From Tepidimonas sp. UBA997 (GTDB taxonomy: Bacteria > Pseudomonadota > Gammaproteobacteria > Burkholderiales > Burkholderiaceae_C), in contig DBAZ01000037.1 of the NCBI GenBank assembly GCA_002291945.1, positions 1 through 34,766 on the forward strand: a DNA stretch of 34,766 nt. The letters are read 5' to 3'. Shown here piece by piece: positions 23,566 to 33,822 of this stretch (position 1 is the first letter of the stretch; each line of letters begins with the position of its first letter). The translations under genes were made by a program, and so were the position numbers. The notes beneath the pieces were generated by a model that was given only the letters and a program-made list of their open reading frames with translations, had not been told where the DNA came from and ran no database searches.

Positions 23566-23730
23566 CGCACTGGCCCTCGAAGTGATGGCCGATGAAGCAC
23601 CCAAGCCGGTGTCAATGACCAGTCGCCCACTGCAAGGCTGGGGCGTGCCAGCAACAGACCTATCGACAACACGATGAGAGGAATGCCCACCATGTGCGTA
23701 AGGATGTGGCGCCGACCCTGGTAGGTGTCA
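23562..23730 (-). pseudogene. Remnant resembling the Mpo1/DUF962 family
   Basis: A minus-strand frame without an upstream start reads YQGRRHILTHMVGIPLIVLSIG, then LLLARPSLAVGDWSLTPAWVLHR and a stop at 23562-23564. The first part resembles the conserved membrane segment of Mpo1-like (DUF962) proteins (HRxxRNxxTHxxGIPLIVL, LLSRP). The upstream His-rich start and the downstream half are missing, and an in-frame stop lies before the conserved part near 23737. From the internal ATG at 23693 only 43 residues could be made. It overlaps the ends of both the AhpD-like and ccdA genes. It is best read as a decayed gene, and a short membrane peptide is the alternative. The family assignment is from memory. 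Confidence 0.45.
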
Positions 23731-24453
23731 GAATCGCGTCGTCAGGCTGATCCAGTCGGCAGGTAACACGTTGACCAGTTGGGCTTCCAGCCATTTGTCG
23801 CCACCACTCAAAATCGCGACGCCGACCAGAAGCACAAAGAAGCCAAAGCCCTTCTTCACGCTGTCCATGTGCGTCAGCACCCAACCACGGACGCGGCCCA
23901 ACCCGCTGCGCGACGCGTAGGCCACCGCCACCAGCACGCTGGCTGCGCCCAAACCGAACATGCCGAGGATCAGCGTTCCCCGTGCGGCGCCACCTTCGGT
24001 GGCCACCATGGTCAGGGCGCTGGCCAGCATCGGGCCCGAACATGGGCTCCACACCATGCCCAGCAGAGCACCGGTGGCCAATGCGCCACCAAGCGAGCCG
24101 CTGTCCAGGCGGGTGGTGGCCGAATGTGCGCCGCTGGCCAATGGCGTCATAAGGCGGGTGAACCGCTCGTTCAAGGCCGGCACCAGCATCACCAGACCAA
24201 AGCCGATCAGCAGCCAGGCACCGGTCACCCGGATCAGATCGGGGTCGATGCCCAGCGCATCACCTGCCACACCCACCAGCAGCCCCAATGCCGCGAACAT
24301 GGCGACCATCCCCGCACCCATGGCCACTGGTGCCCATCGGTTCCCTTGCAGGGCACCCCCCAGCACCAAAGGCAGCAGGGGGAATACGCATGGGTTCAGT
24401 GTGGTCAGGCTGCCGGCTACCCAGGCCAGCCCGAGCTCGGTAGGGCTGGTCAC
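23728..24453 (-). CDS. CcdA/DsbD-type thiol-disulfide transmembrane protein
   Basis: A 241-residue polytopic protein of the CcdA family that passes reducing equivalents from cytoplasmic thioredoxin across the inner membrane. Two diagnostic Cys motifs are present: NPCVFPLLPLVLGGA in TM1 and SPCSGPMLASAL about 120 residues later, with about six hydrophobic helices overall. The GTG start at 24453 overlaps the thioredoxin-like stop (GTGA), which indicates coupled translation. The longer open frame upstream is a shadow of the thioredoxin gene. Its partner is most likely the exported thioredoxin-like protein just upstream. Transcription probably comes from the SigF-type promoter at 24910-24935. Confidence 0.88.
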   Translation of the reverse strand: MTSPTELGLAWVAGSLTTLNPCVFPLLPLVLGGALQGNRWAPVAMGAGMVAMFAALGLLVGVAGDALGIDPDLIRVTGAWLLIGFGLVMLVPALNERFTRLMTPLASGAHSATTRLDSGSLGGALATGALLGMVWSPCSGPMLASALTMVATEGGAARGTLILGMFGLGAASVLVAVAYASRSGLGRVRGWVLTHMDSVKKGFGFFVLLVGVAILSGGDKWLEAQLVNVLPADWISLTTRF

Positions 24454-24851
24454 AGCGCCTTGGCCAAAGCCGCCTTGATGTCCTGAGCGCCACTTTGGCC
24501 GCCCAGGCGACCGACTTCCTGGGTGCCCTTGAACACCACCATCACCGATTGGGATCGCACCCGCATACTGCGGCGCAAATCGCGCTCCTGGTCGTAATTG
24601 GCCACCAGCACGGTCATGCCCCGCAGGTCCGGGTCGGCCTTGAGGGTGTTGAGCGAACGCGACTGCGCGACGCAAACCGAACACCAGTCGGCATGAAAGT
24701 GCACCGCAACGGGCTGGCCCTGCTGTTGCAGTTGGCTGAGCTGGTCAGCCGAAAATGGCTTTAATTCCAGTGCCGAGGCCCAAGCGCTCACTGTCAAGAG
24801 TGAAGCGGCGAGCGTCCATTTCAGTGATTGGGTCAGTTGTGTGCGGTTCAT
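24450..24851 (-). CDS. Exported thioredoxin-like protein with CSVC active site
   Basis: A 133-residue protein with an N-terminal signal peptide (about residues 1-27, KWTLAASLLTVSAWASA) and a thioredoxin fold. The active site is ADWCSVC (Cys57, Cys60), a non-standard dipeptide between the cysteines. QSVMVVFKGTQEVGRLGGQ follows, where Val replaces the expected cis-Pro neighbourhood (usually x-T/V-P). Together with the overlapping ccdA gene it forms a periplasmic reducing pair. The ATG at 24851 is preceded by GGAAGGA. The leader of about 50 bases starts at a perfect SigF-type promoter, which points to induction by oxidative or metal stress. Confidence 0.87.
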   Translation of the reverse strand: MNRTQLTQSLKWTLAASLLTVSAWASALELKPFSADQLSQLQQQGQPVAVHFHADWCSVCVAQSRSLNTLKADPDLRGMTVLVANYDQERDLRRSMRVRSQSVMVVFKGTQEVGRLGGQSGAQDIKAALAKAL

Positions 24852-24909
24852 GCGAGTGTCCTTCCAGGTTGAGAAAAGCGAGCGTCCATCATCGGCACCC
24901 CTTACACTT

Positions 24910-24935
24910 TTCGCTGTCCCCCTGCAAACGGTTAC
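24910..24935 (-). promoter_or_regulatory. SigF-type ECF promoter of the thioredoxin-ccdA operon
   Basis: On the minus strand GTAACC (bases 24935-24930) and CGAA (24913-24910) are separated by exactly 16 bases. This is the promoter pattern reported for ECF SigF of Caulobacter as I recall it (GTAACC-N16-CGAA). A start about seven bases downstream would leave a leader of about 50 bases before the thioredoxin-like ATG. Confidence 0.75.
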
Positions 24936-24978
24936 ACCGCTCGCTCATCAAAACGTCAACGATTTTTTCTTTTCCCTC

Positions 24979-25004
24979 GTAACGTTCAGCCACTCTTCCC
25001 CGAA
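24979..25004 (+). promoter_or_regulatory. Second SigF-like promoter facing the sigma gene
   Basis: GTAACG (24979-24984) and CGAA (25001-25004) are 16 bases apart, one mismatch from the copy facing the thioredoxin gene. It would serve sigma autoregulation. However, the -10 touches the ATG at 25005, so either the true start codon is downstream or the match is accidental. Confidence 0.45.
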
Positions 25005-25565
25005 ATGAACAGGGACAGCCCGCTCTCCGACCTCGAATCGCGCCTGCGGCCCTTGTGGCTGGCGGCGCAGTCGGGGGACGAGCGGGCTTATCGCGAAGCC
25101 CTGGGCCTGATGGCCAAGCGCTTGCGGGCATATTTCCGTCGGCGCATGCCGACATGGCAGGATGAGAGTGAGGATCTGGTGCAGGAGACTCTGCTGGCCG
25201 TGCACATGCAGCGTGGAACGTACGACCCCGACTTTCCCGTGCTGGCGTGGATGACGGCGATGGCTCGTCATAAACTGATTGACCGCTGGCGCCGCCTGGG
25301 TCGGCGCGACGCGCTGTACGACGAGTTGGACGACATGGACGAATCGGCGCTGGCGACCGAAGAGGGCGAACCTCACGCCGCCCGGGATCTGACACGGCTG
25401 ATGCAATCGTTGCCCGATGCCCAGCGACGCGCCATTGCCCTGACCAAACTGGAGGGTTTGTCGGTGGCCGAAGCGTCGGCGCAAACGGGCGTATCCGAAG
25501 CGGCCCTCAAGGTTCAGGTGCATCGGGGGATCAAGCGTCTGGCCGATCTGGTGAGGAAAGGATGA
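25005..25565 (+). CDS. sigF: ECF RNA polymerase sigma factor, SigF type
   Basis: A 186-residue group 4 sigma factor. Region 2 (about residues 20-100) contains AYREALGLMAKRLRAYFRRRM, DLVQETLLAVHMQRGTYDP and FPVLAWMTAMARHKLIDRWRR. Region 4 (about 130-184) contains LPDAQRRAIALTKLEGLSVAEASAQTGVSEAALKVQVHRGIKRLADL. The pattern resembles Caulobacter SigF and is supported by an NrsF-type membrane protein encoded next, overlapping by four bases. The likely role is a response to heavy-metal or oxidative stress at the membrane. The ATG at 25005 lacks a ribosome site and abuts a promoter-like element, so a later start such as TTG at 25053 is possible. Confidence 0.87.
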   Translation: MNRDSPLSDLESRLRPLWLAAQSGDERAYREALGLMAKRLRAYFRRRMPTWQDESEDLVQETLLAVHMQRGTYDPDFPVLAWMTAMARHKLIDRWRRLGRRDALYDELDDMDESALATEEGEPHAARDLTRLMQSLPDAQRRAIALTKLEGLSVAEASAQTGVSEAALKVQVHRGIKRLADLVRKG

Positions 25566-26203
25566 ACATGCAAACCGAACAATTGCTCGACATGCTGGCG
25601 CGCCAATCCGGCCCTGCTCCGCGTGCCGTGGTGGCCAGGCGGCTGTGGCCGGCGGTGATCGTCGGCCTGCTGTGCAGCAGCGTCCTGACCCTGGGGCTGA
25701 TGGGGCCCTTGCCCGTAGCCGGTTGGGCAGACTCTGCGACCTGGTTCAAGCTGGGCTACGCCCTGTTGCTGGCCGTCGCGGCAGGGGTGCTGACGGCCCG
25801 ACTTGCCCGACCGATGGCCCACCTGACCCTACCCCGATGGCTGGTCGTGGGGGTGATCGCGCTGGTGCTGTGGATCGGTGCAGTGACGTTGAGTCTCACG
25901 CCCGCTGAGGCCCGACTCGATGCCATCCTTGGCGAGACATGGCGGCAGTGCCCCTGGAGCGTGATGGCCTTCTCTCTGCCAGCGCTGGCGGGTATTTTGC
26001 TGGCCGTCAGAGGCTTGGCACCCACCCAACCGAAACAGGCGGGGTGGGCCAGTGGATGGCTGGCGGGAGCCCTCGGGGCGATGGGTTACGCGCTGGCTTG
26101 CCCGGAGGGCTCGCTCACCTTTGTGGCTGTCTGGTACACCGTCGGCATGGGGCTGACCGCCTGCATCGGCCGATGGCTCGGGCCGATGGTCTTGCGCTGG
26201 TGA
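25562..26203 (+). CDS. nrsF: NrsF-type (DUF1109) membrane anti-sigma factor
   Basis: A 213-residue protein with about six hydrophobic helices (roughly at residues 26-49, 63-80, 92-111, 133-150, 165-180, 186-203), matching the DUF1109/NrsF family of negative regulators of SigF-like sigma factors. The conserved cysteine pair appears as Cys130 (WRQCPWS) and Cys180 (ALACPEGS). In Caulobacter NrsF an equivalent, similarly spaced pair is needed for stress sensing. The short N-terminal segment (MNMQTEQLLDMLARQSG) is cytoplasmic and probably binds the sigma factor. The start overlaps the sigma stop (ATGA). Confidence 0.87.
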   Translation: MNMQTEQLLDMLARQSGPAPRAVVARRLWPAVIVGLLCSSVLTLGLMGPLPVAGWADSATWFKLGYALLLAVAAGVLTARLARPMAHLTLPRWLVVGVIALVLWIGAVTLSLTPAEARLDAILGETWRQCPWSVMAFSLPALAGILLAVRGLAPTQPKQAGWASGWLAGALGAMGYALACPEGSLTFVAVWYTVGMGLTACIGRWLGPMVLRW

Positions 26204-26306
26204 GGCGACCGGATTCACGCCCAGGAAAACCGTGGTGGCGTTGGGCCTGACTCGCCAGGCACGTCCTTGGCCTATCGAGTATCATGAGGCAACGCTTGGA
26301 GTTTTC

Positions 26307-26465
26307 ATGAAGCCCTACACCATGGCCCTCGCCGGATTGGCCTTATCCCTGACAATCGCCGCCTGGGGGTCGCGCAAAGACGGCGAATCCCGACGGGATT
26401 TCATGGCCATGTCATTCTTCGCGGTGGCGGCGTTGGCAGCGACGGTGGCCTCGGTCTGGCTGTGA
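26307..26465 (+). CDS. Small two-helix membrane protein
   Basis: A 52-residue predicted protein with two hydrophobic segments (about residues 4-20, TMALAGLALSLTIAAWG, and 36-52, MSFFAVAALAATVASVWL) separated by a charged loop SRKDGESRRDF. TTGGAG lies six bases before the ATG. The charge and hydropathy pattern argues for a real membrane peptide, but I recognise no family. It lies between the anti-sigma gene and the end of gyrB. Confidence 0.55.
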   Translation: MKPYTMALAGLALSLTIAAWGSRKDGESRRDFMAMSFFAVAALAATVASVWL

Positions 26466-26524
26466 ATCATCCGGTCAGGCCGTTGGGGTCGTGCCATGCT
26501 TATGCGTTCACCTACACATGAAAC

Positions 26525-29119
<2,595 letters not shown>

Positions 29120-29143
29120 GGACGGGACTCGGTATTCTGTAAA

Positions 29144-29167
29144 GCCAAAACCCGCGAGGTTCGCGGG
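29144..29167 (-). terminator. Intrinsic terminator between dnaN and gyrB
   Basis: On the minus strand the stem CCCGCGA-ACC-TCGCGGG (29167-29151) is followed by TTTTGGC. It lies 30 bases after the dnaN stop and 25 bases before the gyrB start. The T-run is short, so it may be only partly efficient. Confidence 0.65.
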
Positions 29168-29197
29168 CCGGGGGAAGCGTGTGTATGCGAAAGCGCC

Positions 29198-30304
29198 TCA
29201 GATGCGCATCGGCATCACCACGTACTTGAAGTGCTCGTTGTCGGGGATGGTGAGCAGCGCCGACGAATGGCCGTCGGACAGTTCCATGCGCACCATGTCC
29301 TGACTCATATTCGTCAGGGCGTCGATCAAGTAGGTCACGTTGAAGCCCATTTCGATCACATCGCCAGCGTATTCGATGTCGAGTTCATCGACCGCCTCTT
29401 CCTGGTCCGCGTTGTGGGCTGCCAGCCGCAGCACGCCGGGCTCCAGGCTCAGGCGCACGCCCTTGAACTTGTCGCTGGTCATGATGGCGGCACGCTGCAG
29501 CGCGGCCAGCAGCGACAGGCGGCCCAGCACCACGATGTTTGTGTGGTTGCGCGGGATGACGCGGTGGTAGTCGGGGAATTTGCCTTCCACCAGTTTGCTG
29601 ACGAATTCGATGCCATCGAAGGTGAAGCGGGCCTGGTTGGCGGCAAATTGCATGTCGATCGCGCCTTCCTTGTCGCTGAGCAGGCGCTGCAGTTCCAGCA
29701 CCGTTTTGCGCGGCAGGATGACTTCTTGCTTGGGCACTTCCACATCCAGTTCGGCACTGCCAAAGGCCAAGCGGTGGCCGTCGGTGGCCACCAGGCTCAG
29801 CTTCTTGCCTTCGGCGACGAACAGGATGCCGTTCAAGTAGTAGCGGATGTCGTGTACCGCCATGGCAAAGCTGACCTGACTCATCAGGTGCTTGAGCGTT
29901 TTTTGCGGTACGCTGAACACCGGGCCGAAACTGGGCGACTCCTGCACCAGCGGAAAGTCTTCGGCGGGCAGCGTTTGCAGCGTGAACTTGGACTTGCCGC
30001 CCTTGAGGATCAGCTTGGACTGCTGCGACTCCAGGCTGACTCGCTGGTCGGCGGGCAGGGTTTTGAGGATGTCGATCAGCTTGCGTGCGCCCACGGTGGT
30101 GGCGAAGGCTTGGTCGTCACCGCCTAGGTCGGCTTGGGTGCGAATCTGGATTTCGAGGTCGCTGGTGGTGAGTTGCACCTGCGCGCCCAGCTTGCGTAGC
30201 AGCACATTGGACAGCACCGGCATCGTGTGGCGGCGCTCCACGATGCCCGCGACCGATTGCAGGGCCGCCAGTACCTGGGCCTGGGTCGATTGAAAAACGA
30301 TCAT
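29198..30304 (-). CDS. dnaN: DNA polymerase III beta sliding clamp
   Basis: A 368-residue ring-forming clamp that tethers DNA polymerase III. Evidence is the N-terminal pattern MIVFQSTQAQVLAALQSVAGIVERRHTMPVLSNVLL, the mid-protein VATDGHRLAF motif, FPDYHRVIPRNH, and the C-terminal DNEHFKYVVMPMRI. The final VMPMRI is the conserved clamp ending that forms part of the peptide-binding cleft. The gene stands 85 bases downstream of dnaA on the same strand in the canonical dnaA-dnaN-gyrB order. Confidence 0.98.
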   Translation of the reverse strand: MIVFQSTQAQVLAALQSVAGIVERRHTMPVLSNVLLRKLGAQVQLTTSDLEIQIRTQADLGGDDQAFATTVGARKLIDILKTLPADQRVSLESQQSKLILKGGKSKFTLQTLPAEDFPLVQESPSFGPVFSVPQKTLKHLMSQVSFAMAVHDIRYYLNGILFVAEGKKLSLVATDGHRLAFGSAELDVEVPKQEVILPRKTVLELQRLLSDKEGAIDMQFAANQARFTFDGIEFVSKLVEGKFPDYHRVIPRNHTNIVVLGRLSLLAALQRAAIMTSDKFKGVRLSLEPGVLRLAAHNADQEEAVDELDIEYAGDVIEMGFNVTYLIDALTNMSQDMVRMELSDGHSSALLTIPDNEHFKYVVMPMRI

Positions 30305-30389
30305 GTGCGTGCTTTCTGAGGATGGTACTGGAAGGTTCGGTGGCTTGAGCGGCCACGCCCAACAAGCGACATTGTTGCAGGTTTGCCGG

Positions 30390-31811
30390 TCAGCCTTTGA
30401 GCGTCTGTTCGAGCACGTGCAGTTGCTGGTTGAGCTCGCTCACGGCCTGGCGTTCGGCCGCGATCTTGCGCACCGCGTGCAGCACCGTGGTGTGGTCGCG
30501 CCCGCCAAACAGTTCGCCGATTTCGGGCAGACTTTTCTGGGTCAGTTCTTTGGCCAGGAACATGGCGATCTGGCGCGGCCGGGCAATGTTGGCGGGCCGC
30601 TTTTTGGAATACATGTCCGCGACCTTGATCTTGTAGAAATCGGCCACGGTTTTCTGGATGTTCTCGACGCTGATCTGCCGGTTCTGGATGCTCAGCAAGT
30701 CCTTCAAGGCATCGCGCGCCAACTGGATCGAGACTTCCTTTTGGTTGAAGCGGCTGTAGGCCAGAATCTTGCGCAAGGCGCCTTCGAGTTCACGCACGTT
30801 GGAGCGCACGTTCTTGGCCACGAAGAAGGCCACGTCTTGCGGCATGGCGGCACCTTCGGCGTCGGCCTTGCTGATCAGAATGGCGACCCGCATTTCCAGT
30901 TCGGGCGGCTCGATGGCCACCGTCAGGCCCGAGTCGAAGCGCGAGACCAGGCGCTCGTGGATGTCGGCCAGCCCCTTGGGGTAGGTGTCGCTGGTCATGA
31001 CGATGTGGCTCTTTTTGGCCAGCAGGGCCTCGAAGGCATTGAAGAATTCTTCCTGCGTGCGTTCCTTGTTGGCGAAGAACTGCACATCGTCGATGATCAG
31101 CAAGTCCAGCGAGTGATAGCGTGCCTTGAAGGCATCAAAGGTTTTGCGCTGGTAGGACTTGACCACATCCGACACGAACTGCTCGGCGTGGATGTAGAGA
31201 ACTTTGGCGCTGGGCTGGTCGGCCAGCAACTGGTTGCCGATGGCGTGTACCAGGTGCGTCTTGCCCAAGCCCACACCGCCATAGACGAACAGGGGGTTGT
31301 AGAGGTGCCCCGGGCTGCCAGCGACGTGCATGGCGGCGGCACGCGCCATGCGGTTGGCCGTGCCTTCGACCAGGGTGGCAAAGGTGAGCGCCGCATTCAG
31401 CCGGTGTTTGTGCGCTTCGCTGCCGCTGTCGCTGGCGGCTGCGGCCACCTCGGGCAGTTCGGCAAAAACCGGGTCCTGCAGCGGCGCTGGCTGTTTGCCT
31501 GCAGGTGCAGATTTGGCCGGGGCTTCACGCGCCGCGAGCACCAACTCCAGTTGCACGGGCTGCCCGGCAGCGGCCTGCAAAGCGGCGCTGATCTTGCCGG
31601 CGTACTGGGCCCGGATCCAGTCCATCTTGAAGCGATTGGCCACTGCCAGCACCACCTTGCTGCCGTCGTCGGCCACCTTGGCCGACAGTGGTCGGATCCA
31701 GGTGTTGAACTGCTGCTCGGGCAAGTCCTGCGCCAGCCGATCCACGCAGGAGGCCCATAAATCTGAAGCGCCCACCACAGGATCGGCGGGGGAGGGGGAC
31801 GACAGGGACAT
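30390..31811 (-). CDS. dnaA: Chromosomal replication initiator DnaA
   Basis: A 473-residue AAA+ initiator. Domain I (about residues 14-95, LWASCVDRLAQDLPEQQFNTWIRPL) recruits partners. A variable Pro/Ala-rich domain II runs about 95-135. Domain III has Walker A GGVGLGKTH (178-186), Walker B LLIIDDVQFF and sensor motifs in FDSGLTVAIEPPELE. Domain IV is the DNA-binding part, with LTQKSLPEIGELFGGRDHTTVLHAVRKI. DnaA boxes lie just upstream, so autoregulation is expected. Confidence 0.98.
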   Translation of the reverse strand: MSLSSPSPADPVVGASDLWASCVDRLAQDLPEQQFNTWIRPLSAKVADDGSKVVLAVANRFKMDWIRAQYAGKISAALQAAAGQPVQLELVLAAREAPAKSAPAGKQPAPLQDPVFAELPEVAAAASDSGSEAHKHRLNAALTFATLVEGTANRMARAAAMHVAGSPGHLYNPLFVYGGVGLGKTHLVHAIGNQLLADQPSAKVLYIHAEQFVSDVVKSYQRKTFDAFKARYHSLDLLIIDDVQFFANKERTQEEFFNAFEALLAKKSHIVMTSDTYPKGLADIHERLVSRFDSGLTVAIEPPELEMRVAILISKADAEGAAMPQDVAFFVAKNVRSNVRELEGALRKILAYSRFNQKEVSIQLARDALKDLLSIQNRQISVENIQKTVADFYKIKVADMYSKKRPANIARPRQIAMFLAKELTQKSLPEIGELFGGRDHTTVLHAVRKIAAERQAVSELNQQLHVLEQTLKG

Positions 31812-31847
31812 GGGTGCAGAAGAACGGTAAGGCCAGCACGGGCGGAT

Positions 31848-31856
31848 TGTGGATAG
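31848..31856 (-). promoter_or_regulatory. DnaA box, one mismatch
   Basis: TGTGGATAG on the plus strand (CTATCCACA on the minus) differs by one base from the consensus TTATCCACA. Confidence 0.6.
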
Positions 31857-31896
31857 TTTTTAAAAAACGTCAAAGGATTGTAGCGGTTGCAGACAG

Positions 31897-31905
31897 TTAT
31901 CCACA
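31897..31905 (+). promoter_or_regulatory. DnaA box, perfect consensus
   Basis: TTATCCACA on the plus strand, 86 bases upstream of the dnaA start codon. Confidence 0.8.
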
Positions 31906-31961
31906 TCTGGTTTTCCCGGCTTGTCAGCGCACGCGGTGTGCATGAAGGAGCCGCAGCAGGC

Positions 31962-33803
31962 TCAGCGGTGTATGGCCAAGTGGCGCGGCGTCCAGGCGTG
32001 CGGCAGCTTGTGCACGAAGTGGTGCCGGGCCACGTGGTAGCTGGGGTCGAAGCCGTAGAAGTTGCGGTGCATACGAGCCAGTTCCTGTTCGCGGTAGCGG
32101 GCCAGCGGGCGCTGCGCCTCGTCGGCAGCACGTCGGGCCTGTTTGGCTGCCACCCGTTGGCCCTGCTGGCAGCAGCCCGCCAGCCCCAGCGCACGTTCGA
32201 TGACGCGGGCCTCGAAGCCCTCGCGCGGGCCTTGGTCGCAGGCGTCGATCAGGCCCATGCGCTGGGCGTCGGCGGCCCGCAGCGGCAGGCGAGCGCTCAT
32301 CAGCTCGTGTGCGCCGGCCTCGCCCAAGCGGCGCGGCAGCAGGTAAGTCCAGTACTCCGAGCCGTACAGGTTGCCCATGTTTTTGTAGTGCGGGTTGAGC
32401 ACCACGCCCTCGTGCGCCCAGACCTGGTCGGCGGCCAGCGCCAGGAACACGCCGCCCGCCCCGGCGTTGCCACGCAGCACGCTCACGGTCAGGCGGTCGG
32501 TGGTCTCCAGCACCGCCAGCGCCACGTCGTCCATGGCCTGGATGTTTCGCCAGGATTCGTCGGCGGCGCTGTCGCCGGGGCGGTGCGCGGCGGCCTCGAT
32601 GCGGTTGAGGTCGATGCCGTTGCTGAAGAAACCCTCGCCGCCCATCAGCAGCAGCACCTGGGTCGGGCGCTCGCGCACTTCCAGCAGCGCCGTGCGCAGG
32701 CGCTGGCAGCGCTCGGTGCCCATGGCACCGTTGCAGAAGTCGAAACGCAGGCAGCCCACACGCGCACCCTCGGGGCCGTGTTCGGTGTAACGCAGCTCGG
32801 CCCATTCGTCGGCGGGCCGCAGCAGCGGCACGGGGCGCTGCGGCAGCGCCGCCGCTTCGGTAGCGAACAACTCGGCTGCCACCTGTTTGAAATGCCCTTG
32901 ACTTGGTGCGGTGCTTGGTGTGGTGCCTTGCGAATTGGCCCGCCGTGCCTGACCGATCCACACGCCACCATCGACGGTGCGGCGCAGCAGGGCACCGTCG
33001 CGCACCGCGAGCAGTTCGCCCGCCGCACTGGCAGCGAATTCGGCCATTGTGGTAGCGCTGGCCTCGTGCGCATCGCCTAAGTAGCAGGGCTGGCCCCAGA
33101 GTGCGTCGAGCACGCCGGGCTGGCCGTCGGCGCAGCGCAGCTTGGCCATCACGGTGGCGCTGTCGTCGCTCGACCAGTCGATGGCGCGGTCGGCCTGTTG
33201 CATCAACGGCTTCCAGCCATGCCCCCCGGCTGCGCCGCTGCGCGGGTCGCTGCCCCAGGAAAGCCGGTCTGCGCCGGGTTCAGAGGCCGATTCGCTAGGG
33301 GCCGGCCCGGCGGCGTATCGTTCTGCAGCGGCTACGCGCTCACCGCTTGCATAGCGCACCACGGCATCCAGCGTGGCCCGCAGCGCGGCCTGCGTCACCT
33401 CGCGCCGGTACAGGCTGCCCTTGGTGGCCGGGCGCATGTCAAAAGAGGCATGGGCCCAGACCGGGCCGGCGTCGAACGCGCCATCGGCCTGCAGCACCGT
33501 CACGCCCCAGCGCGGCACACGGTCGCGCACCGCCCAGTCGAGGGCGCTCGGGCCACGGTCGCCCGGCGGGCCGGGATGCACCACGAAACAGGGCACGCGC
33601 TGCCAGACCGAGGCCGGAATGCGGCGCTTGAGGAAGGGCGCGAGCACCAGATCGGGCGCGAACGCCTGCACCGCTTCCTCGGTCACGCTGTCGGCAATGT
33701 CGAGTTCGACGCTGAGCTGGTGGCCGCAGGCGCGCAGCTCGGCGTACAGGCGCTGGCTGAGGCTGTTGAAGCTGTGGCAGAGCAGCAGGATGCGCAAGGA
33801 CAT
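31962..33803 (-). CDS. hypX: [NiFe]-hydrogenase maturation protein HypX (HoxX)
   Basis: A 613-residue two-domain maturase that makes the CO ligand of the [NiFe] active site from a formyl donor under aerobic conditions. The N-terminal half is a formyltransferase-like domain with FVVHPGPPGDRGPSALDW (about residues 73-90) and VLQADGAFDAGPVWA. The C-terminal half is a crotonase/enoyl-CoA hydratase-like domain with MGGEGFFSNGIDLNRIE, GNAGAGGVFLALAADQVWA and the HypX-type ending RYREQELARMHRNFYGFDPSYHVARHHFVHKLP. The start at 33803 (MSLRILLLCHSFNSLSQRL) fits the family, and the longer open frame is a shadow of a small ORF. A Ser/Gly/Pro-rich insertion sits near residue 180-210. It is the last gene of a hyp operon running towards dnaA. 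Confidence 0.92.
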   Translation of the reverse strand: MSLRILLLCHSFNSLSQRLYAELRACGHQLSVELDIADSVTEEAVQAFAPDLVLAPFLKRRIPASVWQRVPCFVVHPGPPGDRGPSALDWAVRDRVPRWGVTVLQADGAFDAGPVWAHASFDMRPATKGSLYRREVTQAALRATLDAVVRYASGERVAAAERYAAGPAPSESASEPGADRLSWGSDPRSGAAGGHGWKPLMQQADRAIDWSSDDSATVMAKLRCADGQPGVLDALWGQPCYLGDAHEASATTMAEFAASAAGELLAVRDGALLRRTVDGGVWIGQARRANSQGTTPSTAPSQGHFKQVAAELFATEAAALPQRPVPLLRPADEWAELRYTEHGPEGARVGCLRFDFCNGAMGTERCQRLRTALLEVRERPTQVLLLMGGEGFFSNGIDLNRIEAAAHRPGDSAADESWRNIQAMDDVALAVLETTDRLTVSVLRGNAGAGGVFLALAADQVWAHEGVVLNPHYKNMGNLYGSEYWTYLLPRRLGEAGAHELMSARLPLRAADAQRMGLIDACDQGPREGFEARVIERALGLAGCCQQGQRVAAKQARRAADEAQRPLARYREQELARMHRNFYGFDPSYHVARHHFVHKLPHAWTPRHLAIHR

Positions 33804-33822
33804 GACGTGGGCTTCGGGGTGT

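Larger units (their letters stand above)
31812..31961. other. Origin-like region between dnaA and hypX
   Basis: This 150-base gap has one perfect DnaA box (TTATCCACA), one near-perfect box in the opposite orientation and an A/T-rich stretch between them (GTTTTTAAAAAAC, 31857-31869). In many bacteria oriC lies beside dnaA. The region is short and has few boxes for a complete origin, so it could be oriC, a reduced part of it, or only the dnaA autoregulatory promoter. Confidence 0.5.

Noticed and set aside
30360..30377. Hairpin CAACAA/TTGTTG between dnaA and dnaN
   Set aside because: The six-base A/T-rich stem without a T-run is too weak to call a terminator or regulatory site.
30303..31760. 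Long open frame antisense to dnaA, and similar ones opposite dnaN and hypX
   Set aside because: They are frame shadows caused by GC-rich codon use. The opposite-strand products are unmistakable DnaA, DnaN and HypX.
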